From Dugong dugon (taxonomy: Eukaryota > Chordata > Mammalia > Sirenia > Dugongidae), in the NCBI GenBank assembly GCA_030035585.1, contig CM057469.1:65365501-65429500 (forward strand): a stretch of DNA of 64,000 nt, in the 5' to 3' direction. Of the stretch, positions 10,207 to 20,357 are shown one piece after another. The translations under genes and the position numbers were made by a program. Position 1 is the stretch's first letter. Each line of letters starts with the position of its first letter. The notes under the pieces were generated by a model that saw only the letters and a program-made list of their open reading frames with translations, was not told where the DNA came from and did no database searches.

Positions 10207-11125
10207 TGTGCATCAAGGTTGTATTATTTCACCATATTTATTCAATCTGTATGCTGAGCAAATAATCCAAGAACCTGAACTATATGAAGAAGAACACGGC
10301 ATCAAGATTGAAAGGAGACTCATTAACAATCTGTGTTATGCAGACGACACAACCTTGCTTGCTGAAAGTGAAGAGGACTTGAAGCACTTATTGATGAAGA
10401 TCAAAGACTATAGCCTTCAGTATGGATTACATCTCAACAGAAAGCAAACAAAAATCCTGACAACTGGACCAATAAGCAACATCATGATAAATGGAGAAAA
10501 TATTGACGTTGTCAAGGATTTCATTTTACTTGGTTCCACAACCAATTCTCATGGAAGCAGCAGTCAAGAAATCAAATGACACACTGCATTGGGCAAATCT
10601 GCTGCAACATAACTCTTTAGAGTGTTTAAAAGCAAATACATCACTTTAAGGACTAAGGTGCCCCTGACCCAAGCCATGGTGTTTTCAGTCGCCTCATATG
10701 CTTGTGAAAGCCAGGCAATGAATAAGACTGAAGAAGAATCTACACCTTTGAATTATGCTGTTGGTGAAGAATATAGAATATACCATGGGCTGCTAGAAGA
10801 ACAAACAAATCTGTCTTTGAAGAAATACTGGTAGAATACTCCTCAGAAGCAAGGATGGTGAGAGTTTGTTGCACATACTTTGGACGTGTAATCATGAAGG
10901 ATCAGTCCCTGGAGAAGGACATCACGCTTGGTAAAGTAGATGGTCAGCTAAAAAGAGGAAGACGCTGAATGAGATAGACTGACACAGTGGCTGCAACAAT
11001 GGGCTCAAGCATAACAACAATCATGAGGGTGGTACAGGACCAGGCAGTAGTTTGTTCTATTGTACATGGGGTTGCTGTGAGTCAGAACAAATTCGATGGC
11101 TTCTAACAACAAGAACAACAACATA
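10207..11125 (+). mobile_element. RTE-type LINE, 3' part with RT core
   Basis: A 5'-truncated RTE. The open frame at 10202-10579 gives an RT palm with SPYLFNLYAEQII and the catalytic YADD encoded at 10337-10348, followed by KIKDYSLQYGLHLN and DFILLG. A stop then ends the frame, and 10622-10834 continues the C-terminal region. The tail ends ggcttctaacaacaagaac. TA-rich DNA lies on both sides. The RT core motif is intact but the ORF is truncated and broken, so it cannot act alone. Confidence 0.93.
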
Positions 11126-11249
11126 TACATGTATGTATATATACATTTTATATATATATTATATATATACATAAATTATACAAAATTATATATTATACAG
11201 TAATATATATAAGTACGTAATATATATGGTTATATAATACATCCCCACA
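11126..11249. repeat. TA-rich tract between two RTE copies
   Basis: Irregular TATA/TATG repeats separate the tail of one RTE from the 5' end of the next in the same orientation. Confidence 0.85.
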
Positions 11250-14223
11250 CATCTGTCCGCTTGTCCTACTGTGGTGGCTTGCATGTTGCTGTGATGCTGG
11301 AAGAAGCTATGCCACCAGCATTTCAAATATAAGAAGGGTCACCCATTGTGGACAGGTTTCAGCTGAGCTTCCAGACTAAGACAGACTAGGAAGAAGGACC
11401 TGGCTGTCTACTTCTGAGAAACTGGCCAGTGAAAACCTTATGAATAGTAGTGGAACATTGTCTGATATAGTGCCTGAAGATGAACCCCTCAGGTTAGAAG
11501 GCACTCAAAATATGACTGGGATGTGACTATTATTCAAATTTACATACCAAGCACTAATGCCAAAGATGAGGAAACAGAAGATTTTTATCAGCTTTTGCAC
11601 TCTGAAATTGATCGAATATACAATCAAGATGTATTGATAATTACTGGTAATTGGAATGCAAAAGTTGAAACGAAGAAGGATCTGTAGCTGGAAAATACGG
11701 CCTTGGTGATAGAAACGACACAGGAAATCACATGACAGAATTTTGTAAGACCAGCGACTTCTTCATTGCAAATACCCTTTTTCAACAACATAAACAGCGA
11801 CCATACAAGCCCTGGTGGCACAGTGGTTAAGTGCTACGGCTGTTAACCAAAAGATCAGCAGTTTGAATCCACTAGCCACTCCTTGGAAACTCTATAGGGC
11901 AGTTCTACTCTGTCTTATAGGGTCACTATGAGCCGGAATTGACTCAACAGTAACAGTTTTTTTCTTATATGTACACATGGACCTCACTGGATAGAAAACA
12001 TAGAAATCAAATTGACTACATCTGTGGAAAGAGACGATGGAAAAGCTCAATATCATTAGTCAGAACAAGGGCAGGGGCTGACTGTGGAGCAGACCATCAA
12101 TTGCTCATATGCAAGTTTAAGTTGAAGCTGAAGAAAATTGAAACAAGTCAATGGGAATCAAAATACGATCTTGAGTATATCCCACCTGAATTTAGAGACC
12201 ATCTCAAGAACAGATTTGATGCACTGAAAACTAATGACTGAAGACTGATGAGTTGTGGGATGACATCAAGGACATCATGTATGAAGGAACAAAAAGGTCA
12301 TAAAAATACAAGAAAGAAAGAAAAGACCAAAATGGATGTCAGAAGAGACACTGAAACTTGCTCTTGAACATAAAATAGTAAATCAAATGGAAGAAATGAT
12401 GAAGTAAAAGCTGAACAGAAGATTTCAAAGGATGGTTCGAGAAGACAAAGTAAAGTATTATAATGAAATGTGCAAAGGCCTGGAGTTAGAAAACCAAAAG
12501 GGAAGAACACGCTCGGTATTTCTCAAGCTGAAAAAACTGAAGAAAAAATTCAAGCCCTGAGTTGCAATATTGAAGGATTCTATAGGCCAAATATTAAATG
12601 ACGCAGGAATCTTCAAAAGAATATTGAAGGAGTATACAGAGTCACTGTACCAAAAAGAATAGGTCTACATTCAGCCATTTCAGGAAGTAGCATATGATCA
12701 AGAACTGACGACTGATGATATTGAAGGAAAAGTCCAAGCTGCACTGAAGCCATTAGGGGAAAACAAGGCTCCTGAATTTGACAGAATACCACTTGAGATG
12801 TTTCAACAAATGGATGCAGCACTGAAGTGCTCACTTGTCTATACCAAGAAATTTGGAAGACAGCTACCTGGCCAACTGACTGGAAGAGATCCAAATTTGT
12901 GCCCACTCCAAAGAAAGGAGGTTCAACAGAATGCAGAAATTATTGAACAATATCATTAATATCACATTCAAGTAAAATTTTGCTGAAGATAATCCAAAAA
13001 CTGTTGCAGCAGTACATCAATGGGGAACTGCCAGAAATTCAAGCCAGATTCAGAAGAGGACGTGGAACTAGAGATATCATTGCTGCTGTCAGGTGGATTT
13101 TTGCTGAAAGCAGAGAATATCAGAAAGATGTTTACCTGTGTTTTATTGACTATGTAAAGGCTTTTGACTATATGGATTGTAACAAATTATGGATAACATT
13201 GTGAAGAATGGAATTCCAGAACACTTAATTGTGCTCATGAGGAACCTGTACTTAGACCAAGAGGCAGTCATTTGAACAGAAAAAGGGGACACTGCATGGT
13301 TTAAAATCAGGAAAGGTAGGTTTTAGGGTTGCATCCTTTCACCATACTTACTCAATCTGTAAGATGAGCAAATAATCTGAGAAGCTGGACTATATGAAGA
13401 AGAACGTGGCATCAGGATTGGAGGAAGACTCATTAACCTGCCATATGCAGATGACATAACCTTGCTTCCTGAAGTGAAGAAGACTTGAGCACTTACTGAT
13501 GAAGATCAAAGACCACAGCCTTCAGTATGCATTACACCTCAACGTAAAGAAAACAAAAATCCTCACAACTGGACCAATAATCAACATCATGATAAATGAA
13601 AAAAAAGACTGAAGCTGTTGAGGATTTCATTTTACTTGGTTCCACAATAAAATTCTATGGAAGCAGCAGTCAAGAAATCCAAGGATGCATTGCATTGGGC
13701 AAATCTGCTGCAAAATACCTATTTAAAGTATTGAAAAGTGAAGATGTCAGTTTGAAGACTTACATGCACCTGACTCAAGCCACGATATTTTCAACTGCGT
13801 CATATACATGGAAAGCTGCACAATGAATAAGGAAGACTGAAGAAGAATTGATGCCTTTGAATTGTGATGTTGGTGAAGAATATTGAATATACCACAGACT
13901 GCCAAAAAAGGAGCAAATCTGTCTTGGAAGAAGTATAACCAGAATGCTCCTTAGAAGCAAGGATGGCGAGACTATGTCTTACATACTTTGGACATGTTGT
14001 CAGAAGGGATCAGTCCCTGGAGAAGGATATTATGCTTGGTAAAGTACAGAGTCAGTGAAAAAGTGGAAGACCCTCAATGAGATGGATTGACACAGTGGCT
14101 GCAACAATGGGCTCAGGCATAACAACGACTGTGAGCATGGCGCAGCACCAGGTAGAGTTTCGTCCTGTTGTACATAGGGTCACTATGAGTTGGAACCGAC
14201 TCAACAGCACCTAACAAAAACAG
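11250..14223 (+). mobile_element. RTE-type LINE, nearly full length, internally deleted
   Basis: It begins with 5' non-coding sequence (gtccgcttgtcctactgtgg...). A deletion near 11521 removes the start of the endonuclease. The endonuclease follows (IIQIYIPSTNAKDEE at 11525 on; GADCGADHQLL, the Asp-His end, in 11969-12241). Next come a linker, RT fingers/palm in 12980-13204 (LPEIQARFRRGRGTRDI, YQKDVYLCFIDYVKAFD) and a C-terminal part in 13596-13826. The 3' end is ggaaccgactcaacagcacc at 14193-14212. Many stops and frameshifts. An AfroSINE is nested at 11808. Confidence 0.93.
11808..11964 (+). mobile_element. AfroSINE, short form, nested in RTE
   Basis: Interrupts the RTE endonuclease between aaacagcgaccatac and tatgtacacatggacc. 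The head and box B (agtttgaatccactagcc) join directly to ctccttggaaactc, the short-form junction. It is younger than its host element. Confidence 0.93.
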
Positions 14224-14233
14224 CATACTATGT

Positions 14234-14418
14234 GGAGCCCTGGTGGTGCAGTGGTTAAGAGCTACAGCTGCTAACCAAAAGGTCAGCAGTTCGAATCCTC
14301 CAGTAGATCCTTGGAAACCCTATGGGGCAGTTCTACTGTGTCCTATAGAGTCACTATGAATTAGAATTGACTCAGTGGCAGTGGGTTTGGGTTTTTTTTT
14401 TTTTTTTTTTTGGTTTAA
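14234..14418 (+). mobile_element. AfroSINE, short form, at the RTE 3' end
   Basis: Inserted just after the RTE tail. A perfect 10-bp target duplication, catactatgt at 14224-14233 and 14419-14428, fixes both ends. Box B reads agttcgaatcctccag. The tail gggtttgggttt ends in a long T run. Confidence 0.96.
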
Positions 14419-14429
14419 CATACTATGTA

Positions 14430-15004
14430 ATTTACTTAATTGCCTGCCTCTCCCCACTGCAAGCATTTTTAACTTTTTTGAATCCAAAGAATATAGAAGA
14501 GTGCCTGAAACTTGCTAGGCACCCAGTAGATATCTGTTGAATGAATGGTAAGATGAGTGATGGAATGGGCGTCAGATACGCTAACTCCAGCAACATAACC
14601 ATATTGTCCCTCACGACTTTCTATATCTTTATTCTAGGTTTTGTTTTCTCTGTGTTTAGCTTTATTTTCTTCTGCTACAGGTAAACTTTTTCTGCAGTAT
14701 GATGTGGGTGGAATGGATACATGGCCACACATAGTTTTGTGTTTATGTTTTCCTAGGTATTGACTCTGAAGTGAAGAGAGAATTTAAATTCTGTTCTGCA
14801 TTTTTCCCTTTTTGATCAGGATTCTTCTTTAGAATCTTTGATCAAAATGTTCAGGAATAGTAGCTGGCACCATCCAGTTTTTCTGGTCTCATGGGAAAAG
14901 AGGCAGTTGTGCATGAAGGCAGTCGGACAAGCATTCCATTTCCTCCTCCTATTCTTGACTCTCCTTCTTCCTCTGTTACTCCAGGCAAATAGAGATCAAT
15001 TGTT
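14430..15004. other. Mostly unassigned, L2/MIR3-like start
   Basis: The stretch 14440-14570 (gtgcctgaaacttgctagg, agatatctgttgaatgaatg) has the wording of an L2 or MIR3 3' end. The rest, to about 15004, shows nothing I recognise. Confidence 0.5.
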
Positions 15005-15325
15005 GTGCCTTGGGTGGGTGCTTGCAAGCTTTTAAGACCCCAGCACTACGCAATGCACTAGGAGGTAGAACAGAAGCACTAAAAATGGTATTAGGCCAAT
15101 TAACTGGGATGTCCCATGAGACCATGACCCTAAACCCCCAAACCAAGAAACCAAATCCCATGAAGTGTTTAGTTGTACATAAGCAGCCTAAGCAGCTACG
15201 CTTCTTTTGTTGTTGATGTAAATAAATGTATTTCACTCTGCATTTGCAATTTAACTTATTACAGGTATACAATTTTGTGACATCAATTACACCAATTGCC
15301 TGTACAACCATTACTCTTAATAAAT
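15005..15325 (-). mobile_element. L1 3' UTR fragment
   Basis: The phrase cttgcaagcttttaagacccc is followed by wording parallel to the minus-strand L1 3' UTR at 21.77 kb (ccatgagaccatgaccc). The stretch 15225-15320 then resembles the second 3' UTR module seen at 20.9 and 21.2 kb. The overlapping frames on both strands here are UTR sequence. Confidence 0.7.
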
Positions 15326-15485
15326 TCTCATGGAATCCAGAATTTCTGAAGCAATTGAGTTAAACCAAAAATATCCCCTGAAGCCTTCTTTAAATCAAAC
15401 AACAGTCTAGCTTAACTAGTAAAGAATGTCTGCCATGAGCATTGTGCTCTTTTAAAGGATTTACTGGGAAAAAAATTTAAAAGAC

Positions 15486-15641
15486 AAATCCATTGTCATT
15501 GAGGCAATTCCTACTCATAGCAACCCTACAGAACAGGGTAGAACTGCCCCACAGGGTTTCCAAGGAGAAGCTGGTGGATTTGAACTGCCAACTTTTTGGT
15601 TACCAGCTGAGCTCTTAACCACTATGCCACCAGGGCTCCGA
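15486..15641 (-). mobile_element. AfroSINE, short form
   Basis: Reverse complement of the short form. The tail side is attcctactcatagcaacc, the short junction ttccaaggagaagctgg, box B tggatttgaactgcc, and the head ccactatgccaccagggctcc. Confidence 0.92.
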
Positions 15642-15649
15642 AGAACTTA

Positions 15650-15885
15650 ACTATATGGGATCAAATTGATTACAGCAACTTGAAAGATTAAATAGAAAGC
15701 TTAAGGGGAAGTGAGTTTATGTCAATAGGGGAGGAACAATTCAGAAAAAGAGGATGAGAATGGCTGCACGATTGGAAGAATATTATCAAGGCACTATATT
15801 GTACATACAGAAATTGCTGACTTGGTGCATGTTTTGCTCTGTATATTTTCAACAACAATTTAAAAAGAGGAAAAAAAAGTGAAGA
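15650..15885 (+). mobile_element. L1 3' end, module T1
   Basis: L1 3' UTR end (gggatcaaattgattacagc, cactatattgtacatac, tattttcaacaacaat) followed by an A-rich tail. The same module occurs at 37500-37735 and 41391-41496. Confidence 0.75.
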
Positions 15886-15889
15886 GAGA

Positions 15890-16424
15890 TGTTTTCTCTT
15901 TAAGAGTCTATAAATCAAATTCTAGAGAATGACTATGGTTCAGTTGATCAATGGGCAAAGTAATTGGCCAAGTCTAGGTCACAAAGCCACCCTCTGAGGG
16001 GTGGAATCCTGTGTGATTGACAGCCTCACACGAACCATACAGAGGAGTAAATTGTAGTACCAGAATATACAGAACACTACAGAATATAACAGACTGTAAC
16101 AGGCTCAGAGTATCAAAAAATGATTACTACACTGTTCTGTTCCTCTTAATTTTTCCTTTTCTGTTATCCTTTTCCTAATTCCATTTTGTTCCCTCTTCCG
16201 TTAGGGCATATGTGTTTGTGAAAATCATGTCTCTAATTGAAATGTTAAAAACCTGGAAAATATCCATCCTTAAGATGTGGAAAAAGAGAGTGTGGAGTTT
16301 AACACTGTAGAGAAAGGAGTACTTTGATAGCACATGCCCAATAAATGACAACCACAATACTCATGTCAATAAATGACAACCACAATTACTCATCTGTGTG
16401 TGATGCTTAAAGTGTACAAAATAT
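15890..16424. other. Unassigned sequence
   Basis: No feature recognised. The sequence aataaatgacaaccac occurs twice in quick succession at about 16340-16385, a small local tandem duplication. Confidence 0.4.
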
Positions 16425-16615
16425 TGGTAAATACTAATGATCATACAGCCTTTTGAGATAAGCTTTTATTATTAACCACATTTTATAGATAATCAGTCTG
16501 AGGGATAAAATGCTTATTTCTCCAGGGTCATAAAACAATGAAGTAACGGAGCCTGGATTCAAGTCCTGCCTGTTTGAATCTAAACATTGCATACTTACCA
16601 TGCAACACTGCTAGC
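16425..16615 (+). mobile_element. MIR fragment
   Basis: MIR-like run: cacattttatagataatcag, ccagggtcataaaac, cggagcctggattcaag, tcctgcctgtttgaatc. Confidence 0.65.
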
Positions 16616-16797
16616 TCATGAAAATTTTACTAGTAAGTAACATTTTATATATCACTTTTAAAATTTTCACAGTCACCACACTCTTATGTAGCACTCAATT
16701 GGCATCATCAATAATGAAGAGTTCTAGAATTCTCTCCATGCATCACGAAGTCCTGTTCTCAGAAATATGGACAAATATACATTTTCTTTCTTCTTTC

Positions 16798-16921
16798 TTG
16801 GGAGAAAGAGCTGACAATCTGCTCCTTAAAGATTACAGCCAAGAAAACCCTCTGGGGCAGTTCTACTCTGTCACATGGTGTCATTATGAGTCAGAATTGA
16901 CTCAATGACACCAAACAGCAA
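16798..16921 (+). mobile_element. AfroSINE, 5'-truncated
   Basis: Starts inside the centre (gggagaaagagctgacaatc) and runs through gattacagccaagaaaaccc to a tail ending caccaaacagcaac. No tRNA-like head remains. Confidence 0.92.
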
Positions 16922-17319
16922 CATATGGGAGATGCTGATGTGCCAGAAATGTATGGGTATTCTGTGCTTTCTACCCACTCTTAGAGATCAGTATCCTTAG
17001 AAAATAGTTTATCTGCTGTGACTGAATCAGTCCAAAAACCATGAAGAAATGGAAATTCTTTCAAAGGTGAAGCCAGGATGGGAATGTTCAGCCACACTGT
17101 TCTATTTTCATCCCTCCAGCTGCAATGATTCATCATCGTTTCAATAAAGTGTTTCCATGAGAGACTTTCATAAACACATTCATACTGGTTTGGGGTACGA
17201 ATGCATTCCCCTACCCCAGGGCAGGAAAACAAATTTTGCACAAAATTATGTACTAGTTTCCAGATAACACTTCCCTTTTCTACATACACAATAGTGAAAA
17301 TACAGTCACTAAAGTGCTG
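16922..17319. other. Unassigned sequence
   Basis: Contains a 134-residue minus frame (16981-17385) with no recognisable domain and no exon context. It overlaps MIR sequence at one end, so I do not call it a gene. Confidence 0.4.
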
Positions 17320-17690
17320 GAAGTTGTATAGAGTAGAGATTAAGAGCATGGCTCCTAGGGCTAATGCAAATTTCAGCTCTGTCACTTATTGGCTTAGTGA
17401 TTTTGGACCAGTTAATTCTCTTGCCATTGTTTCTCTTTCCTCATCTATAAAAAAGGAAGTTAATAATTTCGTAAGACTGCTGTGAATTTAATGAATTATT
17501 TGGAAAGCATTTAGTGCCTAGAAAATAATAAGTGCTATATCAGGGTTTGCTGTTACGATTTTATCCAACCCTGTCTTTTTACAGATGACAAAACTAAGGC
17601 AAAGAGAGAGTTAGGTAACTTGTTCACGGTCAGAGATTAGTGAATGGGCATCTGCCGACTTTTAACCCATTTGCTTTTAAGTATATTATC
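17320..17690 (+). mobile_element. Two MIR fragments
   Basis: Stretch 17320-17540: agagcatggctcctagggct, tctgtcacttattggcttag, tttctctttcctcatctat, then aagcatttagtgcctag. Stretch 17555-17690: tttttacagatgacaaaact and gttaggtaacttgttcacgg. Both are ordinary MIR wording. Confidence 0.75.
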
Positions 17691-17702
17691 TTGTCTTTTA
17701 TA

Positions 17703-18100
17703 TGTCATGGATTGAACTGTGTTCCGCCAAAATGTGTGCTGAAACCTTAACCCCTCTACCTGTAAATATGACCTTATTTGGAAATAGAGGTTTTTCAATT
17801 GTTACGTTAATGAGGTTATACCAGAATAGGGTAGATCCTAAACTGATTTACATTTGAGTTATAAAAAGAGCAGAATTGACACGGAGACACACACAGAGGA
17901 AAGAAAGGCATCATGTGAGGATCATATTACAAGCCGAGGAATGCCGAGGAACCAAGGAGTGCCTGGGGCTATCCACAGGAAGGAATTGACATGGCCAAAA
18001 CCCTAATTTGGACAGTTAGATTCTAGCATATGAGAAAATAAATTTCTGTTCTTTGAAGTCATTTCTGGTATTTGTGTCACAATAGCATTAGCTATCTATG
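17703..18100 (+). mobile_element. MaLR/MLT1-like solo LTR
   Basis: Begins tgtcatggattgaactgtg, contains a gagttataaaaagagc TATA-like segment at about 17857 and the polyadenylation-like gagaaaataaatttctg near 18031, and ends in degenerate MaLR wording. It is older than the other copies of this LTR type. Confidence 0.8.
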
Positions 18101-19269
18101 GAAATTCTATCTTTCAACACACAAAAAAATTCCATTTATTAAGAATAAATTTTCAAACAAACAAACCAAAAACCCGGTGTATTACATGAGAACCAAATTT
18201 GTCAGGCTGAGTCAATACCACACTTTAGGCAGTAAATAGTTCCAAGTCTGTAACTGAAAAGACTCTGAGAATTATGCAGAAGCCCAGCCATATTTTAAAA
18301 CCCTGTTAGCCATCTTGATGAGGGCAACCAGGGACATATTGTATCTTGTGCTTCTGGGGTTATGATTGCAGTTGCTCTTGCCTGAGTAAATATCTCATTC
18401 TTTTCTTATTCACTTAAGTTATTCACTTCAGTTAATTTGCTCTGCAAATAGGCATCAGCTGAGTTATACTAAATAAAGTACAGAACATAAAAATGGAAAA
18501 CTTATTTTATGTTCCAACTAAACCTAGGGGAGAGACACAGTATGCACGCTGGCACTGGCCGTGCATTCATCAACGTGCAGTGTCCAAATCAATGCGTGTT
18601 ACAGTGAAGGATGTTGCATTCAAAGGCTGGCCTTGCCATATAAAGCAGGACGTATGAAAGCCCAATGTACCATCTGGGCTATGAATTACCTTTTCCTTTT
18701 CTACTCACCTCCTTCTTCCTTTTATCTTAATGATAATGAAACTCTGAATTAGGTATTAAGTGTCAACCTGAGGCAGTGCCCTTGCATTCATCACCAAATG
18801 CAGTGCTCTCCACTTCTGTGTACACTTGCAGGCTGGGCTTTATTCATGCCTGGCACAATGCACAAGGACAGAGCAGACATATCAGAGGTTGACAGTAAGC
18901 CACACTGATGTAATGTATATAATGTGTCATATTGACAAGTCACCCCAGGAAACACTAAAGGGCCCAGCTGGCACTGTTTTTGTTACAGCAGTGCTTTTTA
19001 GAGGGAATTTATATTCAGGCATAGATTGATTTTTAGATGGTTTGAAGGTAAAATAGTTGGTATCACATCTGGAGAGAAGCGAATACCTGGTCATTTCATC
19101 CCCAGGTATTTAGTTATGCTTCTAAAATATGGTTTTCCTTTGAATATCTATTTTACAATAGTAAATTATATTACTGAATGTAATGAGTCATAAGTTAAGA
19201 AAATGGACTTGGATATCTATAGCCTATGAATATATCTGAGTTGACCAAAATGTCCTCTAGAAACATTCA
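18101..19269. other. Unassigned sequence
   Basis: About 1.2 kb without a repeat I can name. The small plus frames at 18561-18752 and 18826-19029 have no domain and no supporting splice context I can defend. Confidence 0.4.
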
Positions 19270-19875
19270 ATCTCTTCCTTCATTTGTGAATTTATTCATT
19301 CATCTGTTCATCCAATGTTTTATTTAGATCTCTAAGTTGTTGTGTGAGGCGCTAAGAATGCAGGGACCATCATCCTCCCCATGGGGCTCAATGACTAATG
19401 AGGGGAGACACATATATTCAGAAAAGTAAGGTAACCAGTTCTTGAACGTAGTGAGTGATCACTTAAAGCGCGTCTTTGGATGAATGACTACCTATAAATT
19501 ATAAATACAGCTTTATATTTAGTATAATATATGCACAAACATAGTGCTAAGGGAAGAGGGAGAGAGAGAAAAGAGACTGGTTCTGCCTCCAAGAGTGGGA
19601 GAAGGTGTCAGAGAAGGGGCAACGTATGCAATGGGTCTTGGAGGATTAACAGGGAGTCAGAAGGAGACATAGAGGAAGTGCAGTTCAAACAGAGGGGTCA
19701 GCCTGTGCTGGGGCACAAAAGCCTGAGAGGGTGTGGAATGTTTGGAGGGCTGGTGGGATCTCATTTTTTGTGCCTTGGTAGTACCAGGGATAAAGAGGAG
19801 TTGGCAAGAAACAAAGCCAATGAAGTAAAGCTAGAGTCAGATTTTATTCCGTGCAGGCATTTTTACTTTGTCCTA
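19270..19875 (+). mobile_element. Ancient LINE-derived repeat (probable)
   Basis: Order of wording (tttattcattcatctgttc, ctaagaatgcagggacc, ggggagacacatatattc, then gtctggtggg-like G-rich text and cagattttattccgtgc) fits an old mammalian LINE 3' region that I cannot name with certainty. The 115-residue frame 19531-19878 is within it. Confidence 0.45.
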
Positions 19876-19877
19876 TA

Positions 19878-20034
19878 GTTAAGAGCTCAGCTGCTAACCA
19901 AAATGTTAGCAGTTCGAATCCATCAGCCACTCCTTGGAAACCCTATGGGGCGGTTCTAGTTCTACTCTGTCCTATGTGGTTGCTATGAGTCAGAATCGAC
20001 TCAAAGGCAATGGGTTTTTTTTGTTTGTTTGTTT
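19878..20034 (+). mobile_element. AfroSINE, short form, head-truncated
   Basis: Starts at gttaagagctcagctgc within the head, keeps box B (agttcgaatccatcagcc), has the short junction, and ends in gggttttttttgtttg. The duplication ttctagttctac adds six bases in the tail region. Confidence 0.93.
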
Positions 20035-20146
20035 GATATGGTCATTACAGAATCACCCAAAAGTTTAAGCAAGACTGTGATGTGTCATTTTGGGAAAAGG
20101 TAACTCAGAGCAGTAAAAGGTCTAAACTGGAACTGTGGTAGAGTTC

Positions 20147-20341
20147 CCACTGCTGTCGAGTCAATTCCGACTCATAGAGACCCTAAAGGACAGAGAAGAA
20201 TTGCCCCATAGGGCTTCCAAAGCTGTAAATCTTTATGGAAGAAATCATCACATCTTTCTCCTGAGGAGGGGCTGGTGGGTTTGAACCACGCTTTAGGTTA
20301 GCAGCCATAGTACTTAACCACTACACCACCAGGATTTCCAA
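20147..20341 (-). mobile_element. AfroSINE, long form
   Basis: Reverse complement: gtcgagtcaattccgactc, then the long-form centre (catcacatctttctcctg), box B region gggtttgaaccacgc, head accactacaccaccagg. Confidence 0.92.
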
Positions 20342-20357
20342 ATACCTGATTGGAAAT

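Noticed and set aside
16981-17385. 134-residue minus frame as a gene
   Set aside because: No domain, no splice context I can defend, and its distal end overlaps MIR sequence.
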